A stretch of 61,735 nucleotides of DNA from an uncultured Mycoplasmatota bacterium (GCA_946414095.1 CAMKNB010000004.1:1-61735); one strand, 5' to 3'. Shown: positions 24,859 through 35,029, numbered from the stretch's first letter. The notes: generated by a model not told the origin, from the sequence alone. Numbers and translations are program-made.

Positions 24859-26468
24859 TCTTCACCATCTTCTTTCATTAATACAGCATGAACTACAAGT
24901 CTTCTATTATTTCCCCCAGCACAAGTAGATAATGTTAATATCTTATCATCACTTGTTACAATCTCATTACTCTTAAAACTACTTCTTCCTGTTATTAATT
25001 TTATAAAATCTTCTTTTTCAACAGTACTATCAAAATTAATTCTTAAATAATCAGTAGTATAATCAACTTTATATGCAGAAAATATTTTAAATTTATATGT
25101 TTTATCTTCCTTATCTAACGTAATAATCATATTTTCTGAATTCTTTCTCCAAGTAGTATTCAATACTTTTTTTAACGTACCAAACATAGTACCATTTTTC
25201 ATACTATGTCCATAAATAATATTGTTATCATCAAAACTATCTGTATTATTTCTATAATCAAAATATACCCAACCCATACTAGTCTTTTTCTTATAAAAAT
25301 CATATTTCAGATAATAATTATTATCTGAATGCTGAACTACCGGATAAGATATTTCAGTATTTTTAACATTTAAATAAGCTTTAGTCTCTTTATTAATCTT
25401 CTTTAATGCTTTAAATGAATTACTAAAAGTATATTTAGATAAAATTTCTTCTTTACTTATTTCTTCTTCCATTTCCTGATCTTCATCTTCAAGTTCATAC
25501 TCATCATCATCTAAATCTCCATTATAAACATCACTGATTACATCATTTCTTAATTGTTCAACACTAATTTCTTCAATATATTCATAAGCTTTAACAATTA
25601 CAAGAGATACAATACATACATATACACATAAAATAGATATAAGTTTTAAATTATTAAATGTTAATTGTTTAAATAAATTATTTTTAAGAAAACTATTAGC
25701 ATAAATAATCCTAAATTCACAAGTATAGTCTTCTTTACATTTGTCACTTAATTCTCTTAACCATTCAAAATTATTAACAATGAAATTTCCTTTATCATAT
25801 CCTTGATGTAAAAAAACAACAACATTTCTTGATTCATCATTCTTTACTAAATCCACAATGGATTCAATTAACTCTTTTGAATATACATAAACATGAATTG
25901 CTTTCAAATTATAATTAATTTTTAAAAATTCTCTTAAATCATCAATTAATCCAGGATAGTCTTTTTCTATTTTTATTACATTTTTGTAATATAAAGTATC
26001 ATTTTCAAATGCATCTTGTTGACTTAAAAAATCTATAGATATTTCCTTAATAGATGATAAGACTACATTAACGCCTTTATTTCTAAACTTCTTAACTACT
26101 CCTCCTGGCATGTAATAACAATATATATTTTTAATATTTTCAATACCCAAAAATGTATTATAATCTTCCAAATCTAATGTAGAAGAAAAATCTAATACAA
26201 GATTACTTAAATTTAATTCTTTAATTATATTAACAACATATTTAAATGTTATTAATCTCATTATCTTTAATGTATTTAAATTAGCATAGTTTTTTTTAAA
26301 ATTCTCAATTATAGATTTAATATGAGATTTATAATATTTTAGAGTATAGTAAAAAGAATCTTTATATAAACTATTTTTGTTAACAAAGACTTTTTCTTCA
26401 TCAACTATAGTTCTATAATTAAAGACTAATGTATTATCCAATATAGTTATAACAACATATTCTTTCAT
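24855..26468 (-). CDS. Class B sortase fused to an N-terminal cytoplasmic domain
   Basis: The protein has 537 residues. Residues about 1-270 form an alpha/beta domain I cannot assign (LKIMRLITFKYVV, NLVLDFSSTLD, AIHVYVYSKELIESI, NVVVFLHQGYD). A transmembrane helix (about 274-294) is followed by an acidic stalk (315-340) and a sortase B domain. The catalytic set is His421 (NIIYGHSM), Cys516 (LTLSTCAGG) and Arg523 (NRRLVVHA). Sortase B usually has only a short N-terminal anchor. It overlaps the next gene by four bases (ATGA). Its likely substrates are pilus or giant proteins of this locus, although no classic sorting signal is seen in them. The start has a weak SD (AGGGTAG). Confidence 0.86.
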   Translation of the reverse strand: MKEYVVITILDNTLVFNYRTIVDEEKVFVNKNSLYKDSFYYTLKYYKSHIKSIIENFKKNYANLNTLKIMRLITFKYVVNIIKELNLSNLVLDFSSTLDLEDYNTFLGIENIKNIYCYYMPGGVVKKFRNKGVNVVLSSIKEISIDFLSQQDAFENDTLYYKNVIKIEKDYPGLIDDLREFLKINYNLKAIHVYVYSKELIESIVDLVKNDESRNVVVFLHQGYDKGNFIVNNFEWLRELSDKCKEDYTCEFRIIYANSFLKNNLFKQLTFNNLKLISILCVYVCIVSLVIVKAYEYIEEISVEQLRNDVISDVYNGDLDDDEYELEDEDQEMEEEISKEEILSKYTFSNSFKALKKINKETKAYLNVKNTEISYPVVQHSDNNYYLKYDFYKKKTSMGWVYFDYRNNTDSFDDNNIIYGHSMKNGTMFGTLKKVLNTTWRKNSENMIITLDKEDKTYKFKIFSAYKVDYTTDYLRINFDSTVEKEDFIKLITGRSSFKSNEIVTSDDKILTLSTCAGGNNRRLVVHAVLMKEDGEE

Positions 26469-26513
26469 ACTAATCTACCCTATATTTATAATAACATATT
26501 TTAAAATAAAAAA

Positions 26514-26541
26514 AAATATGGAACTATTCAATTCCATATTT
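26514..26541 (-). terminator. Terminator overlapping the thioredoxin-fold gene end
   Basis: AAATATGGAA (26514-26523) pairs with TTCCATATTT (26532-26541), with an eight-base loop and ten T following on the minus strand. It includes the stop at 26524. Confidence 0.8.
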
Positions 26542-27042
26542 AGTTAACAATTCTTTTAACTGATTAACATCAATTAATCCATGAGAACTATCTATCGCAT
26601 CCATAGCTTCCCCATCTTTAATATATATAATTAATGGAGCTGTATTTATTTTATCTGCAGTCACAGGATATTTATTTTTAAGAATCTTTATGTACTCGTT
26701 ATTATCTTTTACATCACTAACATTCCAATAAATAACTTTATCAATTATATGTCTCTTTTCAAACTCATTATATAGTTTTTTCTCCATATTATATACTTTA
26801 GGATAATCGAAGAAACTAACATATAAAATAGCTTCATTTATTTCTTCCAAAGCAAAATCAAAATCATCAGTATTCATTTGATTAATACTCTTATCATAAA
26901 ACACACTATTGTTAATTTTACTAGCTTGATAACTTAAATAAAACGATCTTACATACAATGTTAATATTATAACAAGAACAGAAACTATTAATACAATATA
27001 ATAGTTTTTAATTGGAACTTCTCTTAACTTATCTTTTTTCAT
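26524..27042 (-). CDS. Membrane-anchored thioredoxin-fold protein without cysteines
   Basis: The protein has 172 residues. A transmembrane helix (about 14-34) is followed by an extracellular thioredoxin-like domain (about 60-172). The core strand ILYVSFFDYPKVYNMEK stands where a CxxC motif is expected. The cis-Pro element APLIIYIKDGEA is conserved. The protein contains no cysteine, so it cannot do thiol redox chemistry. It may bind or chaperone the cysteine-rich giant proteins encoded directly upstream. A strong SD (GGGAGGT) precedes the ATG. Confidence 0.75.
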   Translation of the reverse strand: MKKDKLREVPIKNYYIVLIVSVLVIILTLYVRSFYLSYQASKINNSVFYDKSINQMNTDDFDFALEEINEAILYVSFFDYPKVYNMEKKLYNEFEKRHIIDKVIYWNVSDVKDNNEYIKILKNKYPVTADKINTAPLIIYIKDGEAMDAIDSSHGLIDVNQLKELLTKYGIE

Positions 27043-27092
27043 ACGACCTCCCTTTAAATTATATTAATATTTTAACATATTAATATACAAAA

Positions 27093-27113
27093 AGAAAGAT
27101 TAAAAATCTTTCT
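27093..27113 (-). terminator. Terminator after the first giant protein gene
   Basis: AGAAAGAT/ATCTTTCT stem (27093-27100, 27106-27113), loop TAAAA. It overlaps the stop at 27112 and is followed by TTTTTG on the minus strand. Confidence 0.75.
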
Positions 27114-30100
27114 AATTGTTGCCAAAATATTTACTTCCATTATATTTCTCATCAAGAGTTCCATACATGGTCATATTTTGATTAGTATCTCCTCTTAATA
27201 TTCTTAAAAATGAACTCTTACAATTTCTATATGTTCCATCAACCTCAATGCAATCATATATGTCTTCATTCATATAATCCCTATTATGCTCGTTATACTC
27301 TCTTAGTGCCATTATTTGAGAAGTTGAAAGTGAAATACTATAATCTAATAAATTCTTTGTAAATCTTAAATCATCAGAAGTAGTTTCAATCTCATTTTTA
27401 GCAATTTGACCTTCAACTGTTGCCCAGTTACTACTATCATAATATATTCCATTTGGGAACATAACTGTAGGGCTTACATTTCTATAAATAGTAGCATCGC
27501 CCAAATCACATCTATCATCTTTACAAGTAGTAACTCTAGGTATTTTAATATCAATACTACATTTAAACTTATTATCACTTGAATTTATTGCACTAAAGAA
27601 TTCATCTTTATTACTCTTTCTGTAGAAAGTATGTATCATAGGTGTAGAAACAGTAGCTCCAAGTACATAGTTAATATCACAACGTTTTGTAACATATTTA
27701 CTATCTTCATTTATTCTAATACAATCATTAATATTTAGATTAACAGCATTTTTAGAAACAGGATATAAATAATCATCAAGTGTTATATACCCAGGGTAAG
27801 CATCTCCATCCGTAATGTTTACTATATATCCAGTACCAGGCTTAGTTTGAAATTTCATATTATTATAAAGACCTATATCAACACTTACATCAAACATAGC
27901 ATAACTATAATTAGGTATTCTATATTTAGATATATGATCAGTAAATGATATATTATCAATATTTACAAAACCAGAATAATCATAATTAGCACTACTTCCA
28001 GGTACATATTTCATACAATCTGCACCATCACAATACCTAACATTTGATATGTTAGTTCTTATTGAACTATTATCAGTACTCAATGATACTTCATTAAGTC
28101 TTGAATCATTAGAATATTCTGCTCCGAATGCATATTGTACTCCTTGCATATCAATACACTTTTCTCTATTTCCTTCTCCTAAAACAGAACACTTATTTTG
28201 ACTTCCAGAACTTGTACATGTTACTTTGCCATTGCTACCTTTACTACATATACGTTCCGAATCATCAAAACCATAATTATTAGTTTCTCCAAATAAGTAT
28301 TTAATATTTTCATAAACATTTTCAATAACATTATTTCTAGGAACGTCTAAATTACTAAAATTACTTTTATCAAGTAAGAAACAATTATATAAGTCAAATA
28401 CAACTTGATTTAAATTTTCTTTTCTATTTGCTTCATTTTGAGACTTTACAAGTAAAACTGATAATAATTGACTTGCGTTATCAATTCTATCTAATTTAGC
28501 CTCTTTCATATCTTCATTAGTTATTCCATAAAGTGATTTCCAATTAATTTCTTCTGGGAAATTTAATTTATAGTATACTTGAGAAACACAAGTTCTCTTT
28601 TCACTAACAATGCTTGATAATTGATGATCGGATTTTGTTTCCTTATAAGAAAATTTTTCAATATCAAAATTAAATGTTTCTCCTGCTACTGCATTAATTC
28701 TATTTGAAAATGTATAATCTACTTCATCACTACAATAAACTCTACATAAATTACTATTAACTCCAAAATAATTACTAAAATCATAATAATTTCTAGTAGT
28801 AGATGGCATATTAACAATACATTTTAATGATGGATCTTTTATAGAGTTAGAAAATGTATTATCTCTTTGTATATTATTTGAACCATTATTATTTTCACAA
28901 GAAGCAAATGTACCAGATGTACCAGATTTATTAATACCAGTTTCATTACATGATCCACTTATATTACAAGAAATTTGATAAGTTCCAACAGTTTCTCCTC
29001 TTTTAACAATTTTAGTTGGTTTACCAGAATTATCAGTATCTTTTAAATCTTTAGACAATTCATCAGTATCAAATGCAAACATTACTTGATTCTCGTTTGC
29101 ATTACTACATGATTGATACTTTCTCAAATATTTACTAACTGAGTTTTCCTGATATACCATTTTATAATAAATTGGCGTATAATCTTGACCAGTACGCTCA
29201 CAAACTGCGTATCTAAATGTTTCAGTAGTACATCCTGAACCTTTTCTACAAGAATCAATGCCTATTTCATCACTTACCCTTTTTCCATTTTCATCTAACA
29301 AATACACTTTAGTTTCACAATAAGGTTCAATCTTTAGCTTGTCTTCTGGAGACACATCATCAAGTTTATCACAATCAAATACTACTTCTTCTGTATCTAA
29401 TGTACTAAATTCATAATAGTCTAATTCAAAAGCAACTTCAGATTCATCATCACCTTTACTTTTTTCAACAACTCTTATATCATCTGGTTTTGTATCAACA
29501 GCACCACCAAATAGAAGAGCTAAATGATTCTTCATTTCTTTGTTACCAATAAGAGTATTAAAATATAAATCTATGCCTTGACGATATGCATTATTAGTTC
29601 CACACATAACGCCAAGTAAACTACTATCATAATCATCAGTACAAGCAATTGAAGCAAATGTTTCACCTAATTTTTTGCCAGTTGGAGGAATATATTCATA
29701 TGAATATGCTACATCGTAGAATATTTCTTTTAATTCTTCTCTTATATATTTCTCAGTATATTTATATACATTTACTCCGTTACCATTGTTTACAAAAAAT
29801 CCCCATTCACCACATGATGAACCAACAACATTTGCAATTCCAATTCCATCAAATCCTCTTTGTGATGAGTGTGCTCCCCATAGTCTTAGTGCGATATTCG
29901 TAGCATCATTACTTACAGAAGTACCTATCTTTTTATTATATTCACTTTCAATTAATATATTTGCATAACCACAATCAACAGTGCTATAACTATTAGCACA
30001 TGAATTAACATCAAAATCTTCATCAACTATATACTCTGCTATATTAGTGCTTGCTTCTTTAGGAAAACCTTGGCCAGGATTTACACAATATACATCAGCA

Positions 30101-31074
30101 CCACTTTTATTAAGAATATAATCTGGTGAACATGCTTCTACTTTCATATCCTTTTCATGGCATTCATAAATAGGACATCTAAGTGAGTATTCAAAATCAC
30201 CACATGTAATTGTACCATTATCTTCATTGTCACTTATCATCTGCTCAGCAATATCCTTCAAACGATCTTGCCTTTTTTGAGCTGGCTCTTTATCTATTTC
30301 AGCTGTTATTGTTGGTGTTGCACTATATGTACAAGTTCCATTAACATTTTTTGAGCCTCTTCTACAGCATATTCCGCCATCATTATCATAATCAACTGCA
30401 CAGCAAATTCCATTTGAATTATAGCTTCCAGTTGGACAACATATTCCATTTGATTCACTACTTCCAGTTGGACAACATATTCCATTTGATTCACTACTTC
30501 CTTCAGGACACGCTTCACCAACATACTTGCAACTATCGCAAGTACATCTATACTCTTTAATTTTAGTAAAATACTTGCAATTCTTCCAGTAATCTTCTAC
30601 TGGTTTTGTTTTTCCCCTATATGTATCGCTTGTATATTGTGATTCTTTATCTACGGCTTTCTCTGCATCCACAGGATCTAGCTTAGGGGCTGTTGCTGTA
30701 CAAGTTATAGAAACAGTTACTCTTGCATCAGGATCATCACATCTAGGCATTGATGAATAAGACATATTTTTATTTTCAGCATCCATTTGAGCTGCATATA
30801 CTGTTTCTCTTCCAGCATTTACCGCATCAATAAAACTAGATAAATCGTTTGCTCCTATATCCATATATCTTTCTGATAAAGAACCAGTTGTTTTCTTTTT
30901 CATTTCACACTTAGGAACTTTTACAGTAAATCCAGCTGGAGTAATTCCAGTTTCTTTTATTTTTATTTTTTTAGCGTTTACACCACATTCAAGTTCGCCA
31001 TCTTCAGCGTGTATATATATATTAAATGAAAAAATAATAATTAAACTTAAAAGAATTAATCTAATCTTTTTCAT
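27112..31074 (-). CDS. Giant cysteine-rich secreted protein A with thioester-like domain
   Basis: The protein has 1320 residues, starting at the ATG at 31074 (SD GTGGGTGA), nine codons inside a longer frame. A Sec signal (1-22, ending IHA) is followed by a Cys-rich region with tandem SSESNGICCPTG-type repeats (about 190-245). A domain at about 325-430 contains Cys330 in DVYCVNPGQGF and DATNIALRLWGAHS (391-403), like the Cys and Gln motifs of thioester domains but with Asn393 where Gln is expected. The rest has many Cys. It ends in GTLDEKYNGSKYFGNN, with no sorting signal or membrane helix. It is homologous end to end with the 1289-residue neighbour. Role unknown; it is probably a surface adhesin or pilus component. 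Confidence 0.78.
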   Translation of the reverse strand: MKKIRLILLSLIIIFSFNIYIHAEDGELECGVNAKKIKIKETGITPAGFTVKVPKCEMKKKTTGSLSERYMDIGANDLSSFIDAVNAGRETVYAAQMDAENKNMSYSSMPRCDDPDARVTVSITCTATAPKLDPVDAEKAVDKESQYTSDTYRGKTKPVEDYWKNCKYFTKIKEYRCTCDSCKYVGEACPEGSSESNGICCPTGSSESNGICCPTGSYNSNGICCAVDYDNDGGICCRRGSKNVNGTCTYSATPTITAEIDKEPAQKRQDRLKDIAEQMISDNEDNGTITCGDFEYSLRCPIYECHEKDMKVEACSPDYILNKSGADVYCVNPGQGFPKEASTNIAEYIVDEDFDVNSCANSYSTVDCGYANILIESEYNKKIGTSVSNDATNIALRLWGAHSSQRGFDGIGIANVVGSSCGEWGFFVNNGNGVNVYKYTEKYIREELKEIFYDVAYSYEYIPPTGKKLGETFASIACTDDYDSSLLGVMCGTNNAYRQGIDLYFNTLIGNKEMKNHLALLFGGAVDTKPDDIRVVEKSKGDDESEVAFELDYYEFSTLDTEEVVFDCDKLDDVSPEDKLKIEPYCETKVYLLDENGKRVSDEIGIDSCRKGSGCTTETFRYAVCERTGQDYTPIYYKMVYQENSVSKYLRKYQSCSNANENQVMFAFDTDELSKDLKDTDNSGKPTKIVKRGETVGTYQISCNISGSCNETGINKSGTSGTFASCENNNGSNNIQRDNTFSNSIKDPSLKCIVNMPSTTRNYYDFSNYFGVNSNLCRVYCSDEVDYTFSNRINAVAGETFNFDIEKFSYKETKSDHQLSSIVSEKRTCVSQVYYKLNFPEEINWKSLYGITNEDMKEAKLDRIDNASQLLSVLLVKSQNEANRKENLNQVVFDLYNCFLLDKSNFSNLDVPRNNVIENVYENIKYLFGETNNYGFDDSERICSKGSNGKVTCTSSGSQNKCSVLGEGNREKCIDMQGVQYAFGAEYSNDSRLNEVSLSTDNSSIRTNISNVRYCDGADCMKYVPGSSANYDYSGFVNIDNISFTDHISKYRIPNYSYAMFDVSVDIGLYNNMKFQTKPGTGYIVNITDGDAYPGYITLDDYLYPVSKNAVNLNINDCIRINEDSKYVTKRCDINYVLGATVSTPMIHTFYRKSNKDEFFSAINSSDNKFKCSIDIKIPRVTTCKDDRCDLGDATIYRNVSPTVMFPNGIYYDSSNWATVEGQIAKNEIETTSDDLRFTKNLLDYSISLSTSQIMALREYNEHNRDYMNEDIYDCIEVDGTYRNCKSSFLRILRGDTNQNMTMYGTLDEKYNGSKYFGNN
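30425..30496. repeat. Tandem 36-bp repeat (two exact copies)
   Basis: Two exact 36-bp copies (30425-30460 and 30461-30496) encode SSESNGICCPTG-type repeats. A degenerate third copy lies at about 30405-30424. The period of 12 codons preserves frame, so copy number could vary without disrupting the protein. Confidence 0.88.
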
Positions 31075-31099
31075 AATGTCACCCACTATCCTAAATAAC

Positions 31100-31108
31100 A
31101 TTATATCA
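31100..31108 (-). promoter_or_regulatory. Extended -10 promoter of giant protein A
   Basis: TGATATAAT on the minus strand, 25 bases upstream of the chosen ATG at 31074 and before the longer-frame start. This also supports the internal ATG. Confidence 0.65.
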
Positions 31109-31133
31109 AATTAATAAATAAATATCTATAAAA

Positions 31134-31160
31134 AAACCTTTAGTTTTTTACTAAAGGTTT
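31134..31160 (-). terminator. Terminator after giant protein B gene
   Basis: Perfect stem AAACCTTTAG/CTAAAGGTTT (31134-31143 and 31151-31160) with a seven-base loop and T run on the minus strand. It overlaps the stop at 31159. Confidence 0.9.
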
Positions 31161-34100
31161 AATTACCACTAAAATGCTTACTTCCATTATATTCTGGATT
31201 TAATGTTCCATATTGTGTTGTACCAAGTTCTGTACTATTTCCTCTTAATATTTCAAGGAATGTACTTCTACAATTTCTATATATTCCATTGGTAATTTCA
31301 CAATTATCAATTTCTTCACTAACGAAATCTTTGTGTGTAGCATTGTATTCTTTTAATGCTCTTATTTGTTCAGGAGTTAGTGAAATGCTATATTCTAATA
31401 AATCATTAGAGTTTCTAATCATATCTGATGTAGATTCAATAGTATTTGCTGCAATTTGACCTTCAACTGTTGCCCAGTTACTTGATTCAATAACTCCATT
31501 TGGGAATAATTTTGATTCATCAGCATTTCTATAAATTGTTGAAATATCTAAACTACAATCTTTACAAGTTGTTACTTTAGGTATTCTTACATCTATTACA
31601 CAATTGAATCTATTATCACTAGAATTAATATCTCTAAAGAATTGATCATTATTTTGATTTCTATAGAATGTATATATCTTAGTATTATTTGCTTCACTAG
31701 CACCTAGTACTTGTGAAATATCGCATCTCTTAAGTGTAGATTTTGTATCACTTGAAATTGTTTTACAATATTGACTATTAGTATCAAATGTCAATGCATT
31801 CTTAGAAATTGGATATTTATATGGATCTAAAGTTATATATTTATTATTTGGATCTTCTTTAGATAACTCTATTACTGTACCATCACCAGGTTTAGTTTGG
31901 AATCTATCTTTATTATAGAATCCTATATCAACAGATACCTCAAACATTGCATAATCATTTGTAGGAATTTCATATTCTTTTCCAAATAGAACAGCTTTTC
32001 CATTTGATGAAGTGTTTGACCAGTTATTATTATTGTTATAATCATAATCTTGATGATCTTTACTTGCTACAAATTCAAAGCAATCTTTTCCAGGTACATT
32101 TGTACAATATTGTACATTTTGAATTCCATCTGCTCTTAAACTATCCATTGCAGAAGCAAGATTAACAATATTTACTTTACCAGTTTTAGTCTCAGCACCA
32201 AATTCGTAATTTACACTTGTCATATTTATACATGTATTAGTATTTTTATTAAGTGTACAATCTTTATTAAGTCCATAATTGTTTTGAACTGAACCATATA
32301 AGTAATCTACAAAGTCATAAACTTTATTAAATTTAGTTTTATTTCCATGAGAATCTTTTCCAACTCTAGCATTAGCAGTATTCTTAGGTGTTTTAATTTT
32401 GCTATCAAATTCTTCTTTATAAATATTACAATTATATAAATCATATAATACTTGATTAACAACTTCTTCTCTTCCACCTTCAGATGCTTGAGCTTTTGTC
32501 ATTAACACAACTAATAATGAACTAATATTTCTAGCTTTATCTGCTTCTGCATCAGTTAAATTATATGTTGACTTAATCTTATTATGTATTTCATCTGGGA
32601 AGTTCTTAGTATAGTAAATTTCAGATGAACATGTTCTCTTTTCCCTAATGACACTTGATAAATGATGAGATGATTGTTTTTCTTTATACATAGCAAGCTC
32701 AATATTATAATCAAATGTTTCACCTGCTACTGCATTTATTTTATTAGCAAGAACATAATCTACTTCATCACTACAATAAACTCTACATAAATTTTTATTT
32801 ACTCCAAAATGATCACTATAATCGTAAAGTTGTTTATAATTACTTGTCATGTTAACTATACATTTTAGTGATGGATCTTTAATATAATTTGTATAAGAAC
32901 CTTCACTTGTATAAGTTAATTCTCCATCTTTTCTTACTGCACAAGAACCAAAGTTATCATTCTTATTAGTTCCTGTTTCATTACAAGTAGGGTCTCCACA
33001 ACTAACAAAGAATGAATAGTTTTTAGAAGTTCCTCTAGACTCCACAGGATCTCTATAAATAATTCTTGGATCTTCTGATGAATTTTCTGGATCTGATTCT
33101 ATCCTATCTCTAACAAGTCCAAACATTACTTGATTTGCATTTGCATTTGCACAAGATTGATATTTTTGAATTGTATTTTGAGCATTACTTTCAAAATAGT
33201 AGGCTTTAATATTAATAGGTGTAACTGTTTGTGTTCCTCTACATCCTACTGCATAACTAAATTCTTCTGTTGTACAACCAGAACCTTTTTTACATTCTTC
33301 AACCTTTATTGGATCATATACATTACCATTAGAATCACTTATTCTATTTCCATTTTCATCCACTAAGTAATATACTGTTTGACAATAAGGATATATTTTT
33401 TGTTTATCTTCATCTAATATTTCAGTTGATTCTCTTAGTTCTTTACAATCATATACAACATTATCTTCAAGACCTAAATCACTAAATTCATCATATGTTA
33501 TATCTAACCATACTTTGTTTTCACCATTGCTAGTTTCTTCACCAACTATTACACTTACACCATCTGGTTCAGTGTCAATACCACCAACAACATCATTTAA
33601 GTGATTTATCATTTCTTTATTACCAATCAAAGTATTAAAGAATAAATCAATTGCTTTTCTATATATACTATCGTTTCCACCGCCAGTTTGACTACTACAA
33701 ACACGATTTCCACATGTAAGTCCAATATTTTCACAACTAATTTCACCTAATTTATTATCATAAGTAGTTGAACCTAAAGCACCATTGTTAGGTGGAATAT
33801 AATCATATTTATATGCAATTTCTTCAAAATGTTCTTTTAGATATTTTTTCATATACATATAAACATTTACTAATTGCCCATCTTCACCTGTTAAGAATAA
33901 TACTGGATTTGAACAATTACAACCAGTTACATTTGCAACACCTGTTTTATCATAACCTAATTGTCCAGAGTGTGCGCCCCATATTCTCATTGCTAAATTG
34001 ATAGCTTCATCTTCAACAGTCTCACCTAATTTTTTATGGTATTCAGCTTCAATTAGTATATTTGCATAACCGCAATCTATTGTACTATTACTACTAGCAC

Positions 34101-35028
34101 ATTTATTAACATCAAAATCTGAATCAACTTGATAATCTCCATTAAATCCATTACTTGGGTTAACACAATAAGCAGGAGATCCATCAGGTAACTTATAAGT
34201 TGGAACACAAGTTTCTAATGTAGAATACTCTTTTTGACATACATATATAGGACATTGTAATGTATAATTTCTTGTACATTGCCATCCAGAAGATTCTTTA
34301 TGATTATTTGAAAATGTTTTCCAATCAGTATTATTACCATCTGCATCTGTTCCAAGTGTCGAATTATTTCCATCTTTTATATCTTCAACGCTGCCATTTT
34401 CTGCTTCAATATAAGCAGTAAATGAAGCTGTTAATACACATTTACCTTTTATTAACTCACCTTCACCAGGTTTACAACATTTATGATCTGCAGATACAAC
34501 CTCGTTAGTACATTCACTTCTATGACAACTATATGAATGCTTACAAATATATACTTTCTTTCCTGGGTCCCAGTTACACGTCCATCCATTACCGCTCTTG
34601 TATGTACTAGACTCAATATTACTCTCAGTACAAGTATCTATATAAGTTCCATGAGCTTGAATTTCTTTTTTACAAGAAACTACAGCTTTTACTCTTGCTT
34701 TTTCATCAGAACATACTGGAACTTCTGATGATTCTACTGATTTAGCATCTTCACTTTCAAAATATGCTATTGTTGTATCTAATCTATGGTTCCAGGCGCC
34801 ATCTAAACTATCAAAAGACCCACTATCTGTATAGTTACCAGTGAACGTTTTAAATGTACATATAGGTAATTTAGCTTCCCATCCTGTAGGCTTAATTCCA
34901 TCCTTTTCAATATCTACTTTTTCACCAGTTCCAGGTGAACACACAAGTTCACCATCTTCTGCATTAACAAAACTAATTGTTAAAAACAATATTAGAAATA
35001 AGAAAGAAAATCTAAATATCTTTTTCAT
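31159..35028 (-). CDS. Giant cysteine-rich secreted protein B with thioester-like domain
   Basis: In this 1289-residue paralogue of the 1320-residue protein, a Sec signal (1-23, ending VNA) is followed by a Cys-rich N-terminal part with about 12 Cys before residue 200. A thioester-like region has Cys288 in PAYCVNPSNGF and AINLAMRIW (342-350, Asn344 in the Gln position). A long repetitive-looking beta region follows. I count about 49 cysteines in total. It ends GTLNPEYNGSKHFSGN with no anchor. The conserved C-terminus shared with the paralogue (TVEGQIA, LLEYSISL, YRNCRSTFLEILRG) is likely functional. The Cys content suggests extensive disulfides outside the cell. Its gene follows the 216-aa anchor gene by one base. 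Confidence 0.78.
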   Translation of the reverse strand: MKKIFRFSFLFLILFLTISFVNAEDGELVCSPGTGEKVDIEKDGIKPTGWEAKLPICTFKTFTGNYTDSGSFDSLDGAWNHRLDTTIAYFESEDAKSVESSEVPVCSDEKARVKAVVSCKKEIQAHGTYIDTCTESNIESSTYKSGNGWTCNWDPGKKVYICKHSYSCHRSECTNEVVSADHKCCKPGEGELIKGKCVLTASFTAYIEAENGSVEDIKDGNNSTLGTDADGNNTDWKTFSNNHKESSGWQCTRNYTLQCPIYVCQKEYSTLETCVPTYKLPDGSPAYCVNPSNGFNGDYQVDSDFDVNKCASSNSTIDCGYANILIEAEYHKKLGETVEDEAINLAMRIWGAHSGQLGYDKTGVANVTGCNCSNPVLFLTGEDGQLVNVYMYMKKYLKEHFEEIAYKYDYIPPNNGALGSTTYDNKLGEISCENIGLTCGNRVCSSQTGGGNDSIYRKAIDLFFNTLIGNKEMINHLNDVVGGIDTEPDGVSVIVGEETSNGENKVWLDITYDEFSDLGLEDNVVYDCKELRESTEILDEDKQKIYPYCQTVYYLVDENGNRISDSNGNVYDPIKVEECKKGSGCTTEEFSYAVGCRGTQTVTPINIKAYYFESNAQNTIQKYQSCANANANQVMFGLVRDRIESDPENSSEDPRIIYRDPVESRGTSKNYSFFVSCGDPTCNETGTNKNDNFGSCAVRKDGELTYTSEGSYTNYIKDPSLKCIVNMTSNYKQLYDYSDHFGVNKNLCRVYCSDEVDYVLANKINAVAGETFDYNIELAMYKEKQSSHHLSSVIREKRTCSSEIYYTKNFPDEIHNKIKSTYNLTDAEADKARNISSLLVVLMTKAQASEGGREEVVNQVLYDLYNCNIYKEEFDSKIKTPKNTANARVGKDSHGNKTKFNKVYDFVDYLYGSVQNNYGLNKDCTLNKNTNTCINMTSVNYEFGAETKTGKVNIVNLASAMDSLRADGIQNVQYCTNVPGKDCFEFVASKDHQDYDYNNNNNWSNTSSNGKAVLFGKEYEIPTNDYAMFEVSVDIGFYNKDRFQTKPGDGTVIELSKEDPNNKYITLDPYKYPISKNALTFDTNSQYCKTISSDTKSTLKRCDISQVLGASEANNTKIYTFYRNQNNDQFFRDINSSDNRFNCVIDVRIPKVTTCKDCSLDISTIYRNADESKLFPNGVIESSNWATVEGQIAANTIESTSDMIRNSNDLLEYSISLTPEQIRALKEYNATHKDFVSEEIDNCEITNGIYRNCRSTFLEILRGNSTELGTTQYGTLNPEYNGSKHFSGN

Positions 35029-35029
35029 A

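Noticed and set aside
30306-30524. CRISPR-like array at the short direct repeats
   Set aside because: The 36-bp units are directly adjacent without spacers and are in frame with the Cys-rich protein, so they are a coding tandem repeat.
27112-35028. LPXTG or NPQTN sorting signal at the C-terminus of the giant proteins
   Set aside because: Both end in hydrophilic YNGSKxFxxN sequence without a hydrophobic helix or basic tail, so they do not carry a standard sorting signal.
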